34,676 bases of DNA. It comes from Terriglobales bacterium. Its GTDB lineage: Bacteria; Acidobacteriota; Terriglobia; Terriglobales; Acidobacteriaceae. The notes beneath the pieces were generated by a model that ran no database searches, had not been told where the DNA came from, and saw only the letters and a program-made list of their open reading frames with translations. Positions 1 to 6,302 of the stretch are shown here, piece after piece; position 1 is the stretch's first letter; every line of letters begins with the position of its first letter. The stretch covers positions 1 to 34,676 of the forward strand of contig JASHOU010000182.1 in NCBI GenBank assembly GCA_030038475.1. Direction: 5' to 3'. Both the position numbers and the translations under genes were made by a program.

Positions 1-15
1 TTCTTTTTGAATTTG

Positions 16-39
16 GCCTCGCCTTCGGACGAGGCTTTT
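16..39 (+). terminator. Rho-independent terminator of an upstream gene
   Basis: GCCTCG (16-21) and CGAGGC (30-35) form a perfect 6-bp stem around an 8-nt loop, followed by TTTT. It ends a transcript entering from the left of the window. In many bacteria rplU-rpmA lies upstream of obgE, so the terminated gene may be rpmA, but it lies outside the window and this is inference. Confidence 0.7.
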
Positions 40-140
40 CCTTTAGTTCCGAGTTCTGAGTTCCGGGGTCGTGAGCGAAACTCAGGCGGACCGAACGGCT
101 AACAATTCCAGCCCTCAAGGCTCGGGACTCGCGATTAGCA

Positions 141-1205
141 GTGTTCATCGACGAAGCAAAAATTCGCGTCAAGGCCGGAGACGGCGGAAACGGCTGCATG
201 GCCTTTCGGCGGGAGAAGTTCGTACCGCGCGGCGGGCCTTCTGGCGGCGACGGCGGCCGGGGCGGAGACATCTGGATGGAGTCGAGCGAACGCCACAATA
301 CGCTGGTGCATTTTCGTTTCAATCCCGAATACAAAGCTGAGCGCGGGCGGCACGGCGAGGGCGCGAAGAAAACCGGACGCGATGGCGAGGGGATTGTTTT
401 GAAGGTGCCGGTGGGGACGATCGTTTACGACGATGACACGGGCGAACTGGTGCACGACTTTTCCCATCCGGACGAACGTGTGGTGGTTGCGCGCGGCGGA
501 CGCGGCGGGCGCGGGAACGCTCAATTTGCTACTTCTACGCATCAGGCACCGCGCGAGCACGAAGAAGGGCATCCGGGTGAGGAACGCAATTTCCGTCTCG
601 AGTTGAAACTGCTGGCCGATGTTGGCCTCGTGGGATATCCGAACGTGGGCAAATCGACTTTGATCTCGCGGATTTCGGCGGCGCGGCCGAAAATTGCGGA
701 TTATCCGTTTACCACGCTCGAACCGAACCTTGGCGTGGTGCTGGTGGGCGACGCGGGAAAGGAAGTAAGCTTTGTGGTCGCCGATATTCCAGGGTTGATC
801 GAGGGCGCGCATACGGGGTTGGGGTTGGGGACGCAGTTCTTGCGACACATCGAACGTACGAGGTTGCTGGTGCATCTGGTGGATGTTTCGGATGGCAGCG
901 GACGCGACGACGTGGTGAAAGACATTGACGTGATTCGTGGCGAGCTGGCGAGCTTTGGAGCGGGACTGGAGTCGAAGCCTACCTTGATGGTCGCGTCCAA
1001 GATCGATGTGGCGAATCCGGAAAAGCTGAAAAAGCTGAAGCAGTGGGCAACGCGGCGGAAGCTGAAGCTGTATCCGATCTCGGCGGTTACGGGCGAGGGG
1101 ATTGAGAAGCTGAAGTTCGCCATGGCGGAGGAAGTAGAGAAGGCAAGGAAGGCTGTGGCCCATGCACATGCAGAGGAGACGAGGATGTCTCGCTCAGGGG
1201 CTTAG
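141..1205 (+). CDS. obgE: GTPase Obg/CgtA, ribosome assembly
   Basis: Essential Obg-family GTPase that binds the 50S subunit and acts in ribosome maturation and stress control in the cytoplasm. The 354-residue product begins with the glycine-rich Obg fold (about residues 1-158, with KAGDGGNGC and many GG pairs). The G domain follows: P-loop GYPNVGKS at 165-172, switch [18 protein letters not shown] (G3) and SKID in place of NKxD (G4). It ends soon after the G domain, so it lacks the extra C-terminal OCT domain found in some Firmicutes and actinobacterial homologues. The start is GTG at 141, chosen because the conserved Obg N-terminus [16 protein letters not shown] begins there; no strong Shine-Dalgarno sequence is visible. 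It follows a terminator and is probably transcribed on its own. Confidence 0.97.
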   Translation: MFIDEAKIRVKAGDGGNGCMAFRREKFVPRGGPSGGDGGRGGDIWMESSERHNTLVHFRFNPEYKAERGRHGEGAKKTGRDGEGIVLKVPVGTIVYDDDTGELVHDFSHPDERVVVARGGRGGRGNAQFATSTHQAPREHEEGHPGEERNFRLELKLLADVGLVGYPNVGKSTLISRISAARPKIADYPFTTLEPNLGVVLVGDAGKEVSFVVADIPGLIEGAHTGLGLGTQFLRHIERTRLLVHLVDVSDGSGRDDVVKDIDVIRGELASFGAGLESKPTLMVASKIDVANPEKLKKLKQWATRRKLKLYPISAVTGEGIEKLKFAMAEEVEKARKAVAHAHAEETRMSRSGA

Positions 1206-1287
1206 ATTGGCGCGGCGGCTCGAAGTGTGATGGCGTTGTTGCAACGGTTGACGTGGGGAGGGAATGGTGTGCGCTGGCTGCTCTCGG

Positions 1288-1746
1288 CTACTGGCCTCGC
1301 GGCACCTTCGGCTTGTCCAGCACGAGGTCGTGTTTGGCTTGACACTCCTCGCCAGGATCGTACGTGATAGCTCCCACCAACTCGTCTTTTGAAGCCAGAA
1401 ACTCCAGCGGTGGTCGACGCACCCGAGAAGGAATCCCAATGAACTTGACTTTCCCGTCGACATTCGTGCCGGCTTGTAAGTCGAGCCTTCGAAACCCACC
1501 GAAGCCATACGCGATGTGGACCTTGATGGTGGCGTCGTAGACGGGTTTATGGTCGGGTGTGGTTGCCGTAAGCTCCAGCGAGCAGGGTCCGGCACCGCCA
1601 TCCATGACGGGCATTTGATGTACCGCTGCCGGACTTGCCTGCGAGACTGCTGTTTGCTGGTTTGATTGCGCTGTAGTTGCGTACAGGAAACCAATCGGAC
1701 CGGCGAACATGAACAGCCAGCAGAGCACGTGGCGTGTTCTCTTCAT
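1288..1746 (-). CDS. Secreted hypothetical protein, Ig-like/carboxypeptidase-regulatory-like
   Basis: 152-residue protein of unknown function. The N-terminus MKRTRHVLCWLFMFAGPIG followed by a small-residue stretch ending near TTAQS is a signal peptide or anchor. The mature part reads like a single beta-sandwich domain: LELTATTPDHKPVYDATIKVHIAYG, then a Gly-containing strand pair, similar in flavour to carboxypeptidase-regulatory or Ig-like domains that carry 'x-D-x-KPV-x-A' loops. Two cysteines (in GPCSL and EECQA) could form a disulfide. A consensus TATAAT on the minus strand lies 15 nt before the ATG, which supports this start. It faces away from rpe, and its stop lies about 80 bp past the obgE stop (convergent). 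Coding bias looks native. Confidence 0.75.
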   Translation of the reverse strand: MKRTRHVLCWLFMFAGPIGFLYATTAQSNQQTAVSQASPAAVHQMPVMDGGAGPCSLELTATTPDHKPVYDATIKVHIAYGFGGFRRLDLQAGTNVDGKVKFIGIPSRVRRPPLEFLASKDELVGAITYDPGEECQAKHDLVLDKPKVPRGQ

Positions 1747-1761
1747 GCAGTCACCCGCGCA

Positions 1762-1767
1762 ATTATA
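1762..1767 (-). promoter_or_regulatory. -10 element TATAAT for the 1288-1746 gene
   Basis: Minus-strand TATAAT, a perfect sigma-70 -10 hexamer, ends 15 nt before the ATG at 1746. No convincing -35 is seen 17 bp upstream. The predicted leader is only about 8 nt. Confidence 0.5.
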
Positions 1768-1882
1768 TCGAAATGCCGCAGAGGGATCGTCTATCGCGAC
1801 GACATTCGCGAGCGGCCAGTCGGGATCTCGAAACGGACCTCGATTCTGGCGCCCGCCGTCTCCCCTGACGCACCCCGCGTGC

Positions 1883-1888
1883 TAGAAT
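1883..1888 (+). promoter_or_regulatory. Candidate -10 element TAGAAT for rpe
   Basis: TAGAAT lies 40 nt before the TTG start of rpe, giving a leader of about 34 nt. The same hexamer stands before the genes at 6303, 19193 and 28407. No good -35 is visible. Confidence 0.35.
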
Positions 1889-1928
1889 TTCCAAAGCTTT
1901 TGACCCTAGGTCGAATCTGGACTCTGTT

Positions 1929-2603
1929 TTGATCGAACTAGCACCCTCGATACTCTCGGCCGATTTCGCTCATTTGGCGGATGCCGTGGAGCGGGCGACG
2001 GCGGGCGGCGCAAGCGTCATCCATGTGGATATCATGGATGGACATTTCGTGCCGAACCTGACGATTGGGCCGCTGGTGGTGAAATCTCTGCGGCGGACAA
2101 CCCGGTTGCCGCTCGATTGCCATCTGATGATAGAGAATGCCGATCAATACATTCCAGACTTTGCCGACGCGGGAGCAGACTGGATTTCGGTGCATCAGGA
2201 AGCGTGCCAGCATTTGAACCGTGTGCTGAACCATATTAAGGATCATGGCTGCCGGGCTGGGGTGGTGATTAATCCGGCGACGCCGGTCGAAACGCTCAGC
2301 GAAGTGCTCGATCTTGTCGATTATGTATTGGTGATGAGCGTGAACCCGGGATTTGGGGGACAGAAGTTTATTCCCGGAGTTCTACATAAAATAACGAGAT
2401 TGACGGAGATGCGCGCGGCGCATGGATACCGGTACCGCATCGAAGTCGATGGCGGCGTGGCGATGGAGACGGTGGGGGAAGTGGTGCGGGCAGGGGCGGA
2501 GATTCTGGTGGCGGGCAGTGCGGTCTTCGGCAAAGGCGATGCCAAGACAAATGCTCAGGCGCTACTGGAAGCGGCGCGCAGCGCCAGTATGCAGCGAGTG
2601 TAA
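1929..2603 (+). CDS. rpe: Ribulose-phosphate 3-epimerase
   Basis: Interconverts D-ribulose 5-phosphate and D-xylulose 5-phosphate in the pentose phosphate pathway; a cytoplasmic TIM barrel. The 224-residue length is normal for the family. Visible motifs are LAPSILSADF at the N-terminus, HVDIMDGHFVPN with the metal ligands H32 and D34, DCHLMIE with H65, the phosphate/flexible loop MSVNPGFGGQKF, and EVDGG carrying the catalytic aspartate, followed by GSAVFG. The start is TTG at 1929, placed directly before the conserved IELAPSILSADF. The next gene, bamD-like, follows after 117 bp that contain a palindromic repeat. Confidence 0.96.
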   Translation: MIELAPSILSADFAHLADAVERATAGGASVIHVDIMDGHFVPNLTIGPLVVKSLRRTTRLPLDCHLMIENADQYIPDFADAGADWISVHQEACQHLNRVLNHIKDHGCRAGVVINPATPVETLSEVLDLVDYVLVMSVNPGFGGQKFIPGVLHKITRLTEMRAAHGYRYRIEVDGGVAMETVGEVVRAGAEILVAGSAVFGKGDAKTNAQALLEAARSASMQRV

Positions 2604-2608
2604 GGGAA

Positions 2609-2697
2609 ATTTTGTAATTGTGTGAATCGGTAGGTTTGTAATTTGAGTTGCAAACCCCAACCGGGTTTCAAATTACCAAATTACCCGATTACAAAAT
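2609..2697. repeat. Large imperfect palindrome between rpe and bamD
   Basis: Nested inverted repeats fill the gap. ATTTTGTAAT (2609-2618) pairs with ATTACAAAAT (2688-2697). GTAATTTG (2638-2645) pairs with CAAATTAC (2669-2676). AAACCC (2652-2657) pairs with GGGTTT (2663-2668) around a 5-nt loop. A 9-nt insertion on the left arm (about 2619-2627) makes the outer part asymmetric. The element ends 23 bp before the bamD start. It resembles REP/MITE-like intergenic palindromes. It is AT-rich and has no T-tail like that of an ordinary terminator. Confidence 0.6.
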
Positions 2698-2720
2698 GCT
2701 TCAGCGGGATTGAGGTCTTC

Positions 2721-4169
2721 ATGCGTAGGAAATCCTTTGTATTAGCTCTCGGGTTGTTGCTGGCGTTGACCATCGGGTGCACAAACAAGAAATCGACGAA
2801 CCCGCTGGCGAATGTTGGGTCGAAACAGCCGGATAAGGTGCTGTTTGACAAGGCCATGGATGCCATGAAGCACAACCGCTTCGACGTGGCGCGGATGACG
2901 CTGCAGACCCTGATCAACACCTATCCGGATTCGGAGTATGTGGCGCGGGCGAAGCTGGCGGTAGCCGACTCCTGGTATGCCGAGGGTGGAACGACGGCAT
3001 TGCAGCAGGCTGAGATCGAATATAAGGATTTCCGCACATTTTTTCCCAATATGCCGGAGGCGGCCGAGGCGCAGCTGAAGGTGGCGAACATTCACTATGA
3101 GCAGATGGAAAAGCCGGACCGCGACTTCACGCATGCGGTGCGGGCGGAGGAAGAGTACCGGGCGCTGATCGAGGAGTATCCGGACAGCAAGCTGGTGCCG
3201 CGGGCGAAACAACGGTTGCGGGAGGTGCAGGAAGTTCTGGCAGAACGGGAGTTCGACATTGGGCGGTTCTATTACCTGCGCTACGCTTACCCGGCGGCGA
3301 TTGCGCGCCTGAAAACGCTGGTCGATCGCTATCCGCTCTACAGCGGCGCGGATGAGGCGCTGTATTTGCTCGGGCAATCGTATGAGGGCGAAATTAGCGT
3401 GGTGCGCAAGAATCCGCGAATCAATGAAGTGGTAAAGGGCAGGATGATCGAGGAACTGACCAAGGAAGCGGCCGAGGCGTATGGCAGGATCATCCGGCGT
3501 TATCCGGCGATGGACCGGGCGGTGGACGCGAAAGCGCGGCTGGAGGCCCTGCATCAGCCCGTGCCGCGGCCGACGCGCGCAGCGCTTGAGAATAACAAGA
3601 AAGAAGAGGCGAGCCGGCATGAAGCGGGCGTTATGGCGAGCATGCTGGGGAATTTCGAGAAGCATCCCGATGTGGCCAAAGCAGCGCATTACGGCGAGCC
3701 AACCATGGTGGACCCGGAGCCGGTGACGCCAACCGGAGTGGTGAAACAGATGGCCATGGCGGCAGCCGGGTTTGGCGGTAACAACAAGCTCGGCGTGCAG
3801 ACGACGGGCGGAACGGCCGGCGCCAATCAGGAAGCGCCGCGCTCGGATAACACACCGGCAGCGGGAACGGAGACGTCGTCGGAAACAGAACAGTCGTCAA
3901 CAGGCCAGGCTTCGACAGGGCAGGCTTCGACAGCGCAACCTTCGGCGAATGAATTGACACCGAATGCGGCGGATGCGAATGAACTGAAGCCAAATGTTGA
4001 GTCCGATCCGAACGCGCTTCCTCCGCTGCAGCAAAATAACGAACTGAACACCAATGGTGGAACGCCCAGCACCAGCAGTTCAAGTGCGCCCACAAAAGAA
4101 GAGATGGCGGATATTTCTTCGAGCAAGAAAAAGAAGAAAAAGGGTCTGGCAAAGCTGAATCCTTTCTAA
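2721..4169 (+). CDS. bamD: BamD/ComL-like outer-membrane assembly lipoprotein with long C-terminal tail
   Basis: Probable BamD, the TPR lipoprotein of the BAM complex that inserts beta-barrel proteins into the outer membrane. The start chosen is ATG at 2721, because MRRKSFVLALGLLLALTIGC is a lipoprotein signal with Cys20 as the lipidated residue; the earlier in-frame start falls inside the palindromic repeat. TPR-like helices follow at about 35-290 (KAMDAMKHNRFDVARMTLQ, YPDSEYVARAKLAVADSWY, YPAAIARLKTLVDRYP, ALYLLGQSYEGE). The family is usually near 250 residues, whereas this protein has 482. The last 190 residues are Pro/Thr/Ser/Asn-rich low complexity with four 5-residue QxSxx repeats, ending in a lysine cluster and GLAKLNPF. 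The BamD assignment is firm for the N-terminal half; the tail has no known role. Confidence 0.85.
   Translation: MRRKSFVLALGLLLALTIGCTNKKSTNPLANVGSKQPDKVLFDKAMDAMKHNRFDVARMTLQTLINTYPDSEYVARAKLAVADSWYAEGGTTALQQAEIEYKDFRTFFPNMPEAAEAQLKVANIHYEQMEKPDRDFTHAVRAEEEYRALIEEYPDSKLVPRAKQRLREVQEVLAEREFDIGRFYYLRYAYPAAIARLKTLVDRYPLYSGADEALYLLGQSYEGEISVVRKNPRINEVVKGRMIEELTKEAAEAYGRIIRRYPAMDRAVDAKARLEALHQPVPRPTRAALENNKKEEASRHEAGVMASMLGNFEKHPDVAKAAHYGEPTMVDPEPVTPTGVVKQMAMAAAGFGGNNKLGVQTTGGTAGANQEAPRSDNTPAAGTETSSETEQSSTGQASTGQASTAQPSANELTPNAADANELKPNVESDPNALPPLQQNNELNTNGGTPSTSSSSAPTKEEMADISSSKKKKKKGLAKLNPF
3891..3950 (+). repeat. Four tandem 15-nt units inside the bamD tail
   Basis: The units are CAGTCGTCAACAGGC, CAGGCTTCGACAGGG, CAGGCTTCGACAGCG and CAACCTTCGGCGAAT. 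They encode QSSTG, QASTG, QASTA and QPSAN. Units 2 and 3 differ at one base, so the array expanded recently. A closely related array lies at 8037-8096 in an unrelated gene. Confidence 0.75.
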
Positions 4170-4241
4170 GTCGTCCGATGGAGTGTTCGCGAGACGGGAG
4201 CGGTTGGTTTTTTTGCCAGCGCCTCTCGAAGACTATTGCCC

Positions 4242-4260
4242 GTCCGCTTATCGGACTTTT
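4242..4260 (+). terminator. Rho-independent terminator after bamD
   Basis: GTCCG (4242-4246) and CGGAC (4252-4256) form a 5-bp stem with a 5-nt loop, followed directly by TTTT. It lies in the 93-bp gap between the convergent bamD and M19 genes. The short stem makes it modest in strength. Confidence 0.5.
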
Positions 4261-4262
4261 CC

Positions 4263-5435
4263 CTACGTCGTTCCCCAGATTTCGCCGATCACCCGCTGGA
4301 AATTCGTTCCTAGAACTTTTTCGATAACTGCCGACGTCTGGCCGCGTTTGGCAAGTTCGATGGCGATGACTTCCATGTGATCGGGACCATTGAGATCGGG
4401 TACATAGGGATAGCGATCTTCGCCCGGCGCGCCAATGCCAAGTTTCTTGCGGCGTGCGATGTCCTGATCGAAGGCGGCTTTCTGCTCCGGGGTAAGAATG
4501 GTTTTCTGGATCGCGCCATCGGAGCCGATGCCGACGTGATCGGCTCCGCAGACGTTGATGGCGTGGATAACGTGATCGAGCACATGCTGGCGCGTGGGCA
4601 CGGTGGGCGAGGCTACGACATAAGGCATGAGATAGACGCCAAAATAGCCGCCGCGGTCGGCCAGCGTTTTGAGAATTTCGTCGGGCTTGTTGCGGGGATG
4701 AGCATAGACGGCGGCGCATCCGGCATGAGTGATAAGAACCGGTTTAGCGGAGGTGGCGATGCCTTCGGAGGTGGTGCGGTATCCGCTGTGGCTGAGGTCG
4801 ACCGCGACGCCGAGGTCGTTCATTTTCTTGACGGCGGCGATGCCGGCTTTGCTCAGTCCGGCGTTGCCGGGTTCGAGGCATCCATCACCGAATATGCTGC
4901 GATTGTTGTAGGTGAGTTGCATGATACGGACGCCGAGCTTGCGAAAGGTATCGATGCGATCAGAATTTTCTTCCAGAAATGCGGTGTATTGGAAGCCGGG
5001 CATGATTCCGATTTTGTTTTCGCGTTTGGCGCGGGCGATATCGGAATGCTGGCGCACAATGAGGAACACTTCAGGATGTTGCTCGACCAGGGATTCGATA
5101 ACCGCGATGTTGTCGACGGTGCCTTCGAAGGTCGGGTCCGAGATGGTGAAGTTGATGGCAGTGATTCCCGATTGACGCACGGCCTGGAAGGCGTCGGGAG
5201 TGGGTGCGTCCATGTCCGTGAATGGCGCGCAGAGGGAATCGATGACGGTGGTATTCGCGTAGAGGGCGGCGATCTCTGGCGAAGGAAGGTCAGGCGAAGC
5301 ATTCTCGGGCGAGTTGGCAGGCTCGCCTCCGACGTTTGCGGGTGAAGTATCCAACGGCTGCGCGAGTAGACGCGGGGTGACGAGCGCAGCGGCTGAGATT
5401 TTGAGGATAGCGAGATTAAAGTCGCGACGATGCAT
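4263..5435 (-). CDS. Tat-exported M19 (renal dipeptidase-like) amidohydrolase with altered metal site
   Basis: Homologue of membrane/renal dipeptidase (peptidase family M19), normally a di-zinc enzyme that cleaves dipeptides. The 390-residue product starts MHRRDFNLAILKISAAAL, a twin-arginine signal, so it is folded before export. Family features present are DLSHSGYRT and ITHAG (two His ligands of the second zinc), the substrate-binding HPRN, and GIGSDG. However, the usual DGHxD near the N-terminus reads DSLCA (66-70), so His and Asp are missing. The bridging Glu of the usual GLEGGH is also missing (IGIMPGFQ). It may use one metal, have another substrate, or be a divergent subfamily. A hairpin overlaps its Shine-Dalgarno region. 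It is convergent with bamD. Confidence 0.85.
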   Translation of the reverse strand: MHRRDFNLAILKISAAALVTPRLLAQPLDTSPANVGGEPANSPENASPDLPSPEIAALYANTTVIDSLCAPFTDMDAPTPDAFQAVRQSGITAINFTISDPTFEGTVDNIAVIESLVEQHPEVFLIVRQHSDIARAKRENKIGIMPGFQYTAFLEENSDRIDTFRKLGVRIMQLTYNNRSIFGDGCLEPGNAGLSKAGIAAVKKMNDLGVAVDLSHSGYRTTSEGIATSAKPVLITHAGCAAVYAHPRNKPDEILKTLADRGGYFGVYLMPYVVASPTVPTRQHVLDHVIHAINVCGADHVGIGSDGAIQKTILTPEQKAAFDQDIARRKKLGIGAPGEDRYPYVPDLNGPDHMEVIAIELAKRGQTSAVIEKVLGTNFQRVIGEIWGTT

Positions 5436-5442
5436 TGAGCGG

Positions 5443-5467
5443 AGCTCCTGCGGGATTTTAGCGCAGG
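5443..5467 (-). promoter_or_regulatory. Hairpin overlapping the Shine-Dalgarno of the M19 gene
   Basis: On the minus strand, CCTGCG and CGCAGG (5462-5467 and 5447-5452) form a 6-bp stem with a 9-nt loop. The 3' arm runs into AGGAG, the likely ribosome binding site about 8 nt before the ATG at 5435. Folding would partly hide the site. Whether this acts as regulation is not known. Confidence 0.35.
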
Positions 5468-5639
5468 CAGGGATTTGATGCCTGGACGAAAGCGGGAAAT
5501 GACGGACGCGGAAAAGCGCTTATCGTCGCGCAACGGCCTTGCTTGAAGTAGGCATTCTGCGACCATGTAAACCATGTGCTTTACGCATTCTCTGGCTGAG
5601 CCACGGCGCAATCAGAATCCCTCTAGCGTTCCTGCTTCG

Positions 5640-6179
5640 TCATGCGCCTTGCCAGGCCTGAGAAGAATGGCGCGCCCCATCCGCCAATGGAGAGCAACGA
5701 GCAAACAGAATGACGGCATCGATGCTCGATCGACCTTCGCGCACGAAGTAAACGTCCTTCAGGTTGAGCCAGAGGGCGAACTCATCGAGGGTCAGCGCCG
5801 CGCCGATACCATAAAGCAGCGACATCAAGCCGCTGGCGAAGATCGATGAGGAATCGCTGCCGTTGCCGAATTCACACAACCAGCCATAACCCACCGCCAG
5901 CAAAATCAGAATTCCCGGAACGAGGTGGTGGATGTGACGACCGCCCATGATGATGTAATGAAACGGCGGAATCTGATGGCGAATGCAGAAAACCATTCCA
6001 CGAACAATGGCAAAGGTCAGAAAGAAGCTGACCGAGGCGAGAAACAGCCGGCGGCGTGGACGATCCGCGATGTGCTCGCGGAGAAGCGGACCCAGGCGAG
6101 TGCGATGAAGTAGCCCGAGCAACAGGGCCAGCATCGCCAGCAGAATCAGAAGAAGAATTCCAGTATCGCTCCAGTGCAT
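5640..6179 (-). CDS. Small integral membrane protein, C-terminus probably frameshifted
   Basis: Hypothetical membrane protein of 179 residues as read. Hydrophobic segments are at about 7-25 (TGILLLILLAMLALLLGLL), 46-65, 85-105 (HHLVPGILILLAVGYGWL) and 115-135. An internal stretch, PPFHYIIMGGRHIHHLVPG, is rich in His. No enzyme family is recognised. The last 25 codons (ARCSPLADGARHSSQAWQGA) lose hydrophobicity. In another frame from about 5700 the same DNA reads SLLSIGGWGAPFFSGLARR and stops at 5623, which is a far more natural membrane ending. A single lost base near 5700 would explain this. The start is ATG at 6179 with only a weak, distant GAGG upstream. Confidence 0.65.
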   Translation of the reverse strand: MHWSDTGILLLILLAMLALLLGLLHRTRLGPLLREHIADRPRRRLFLASVSFFLTFAIVRGMVFCIRHQIPPFHYIIMGGRHIHHLVPGILILLAVGYGWLCEFGNGSDSSSIFASGLMSLLYGIGAALTLDEFALWLNLKDVYFVREGRSSIDAVILFARCSPLADGARHSSQAWQGA

Positions 6180-6266
6180 GGGGCATTAAACCTCAAGCAA
6201 CGTGGATGCGGCAACCGTGGAGGCTCGCAAAGATGATGACGGCGATGCGCGATGGATAAGCCACGA

Positions 6267-6272
6267 TAGAAT
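6267..6272 (+). promoter_or_regulatory. Candidate -10 element TAGAAT for the BNR-repeat gene
   Basis: TAGAAT lies 30 nt before the TTG start at 6303, giving a leader of about 24 nt. No clear -35 is seen. Confidence 0.35.
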
Positions 6273-6302
6273 GTCAAAACAACCAAGAACGAGGGCTAGC
6301 AC

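Noticed and set aside
135-1169. A 344-codon minus-strand frame across obgE
   Set aside because: It is fully covered by the clearly conserved Obg coding sequence; the Arg/His-rich product is a shadow.
4377-5345. A 322-codon plus-strand frame across the M19 gene
   Set aside because: The minus-strand M19 reading has a Tat signal and family motifs; the Gly/Asp-rich plus-strand product has none.
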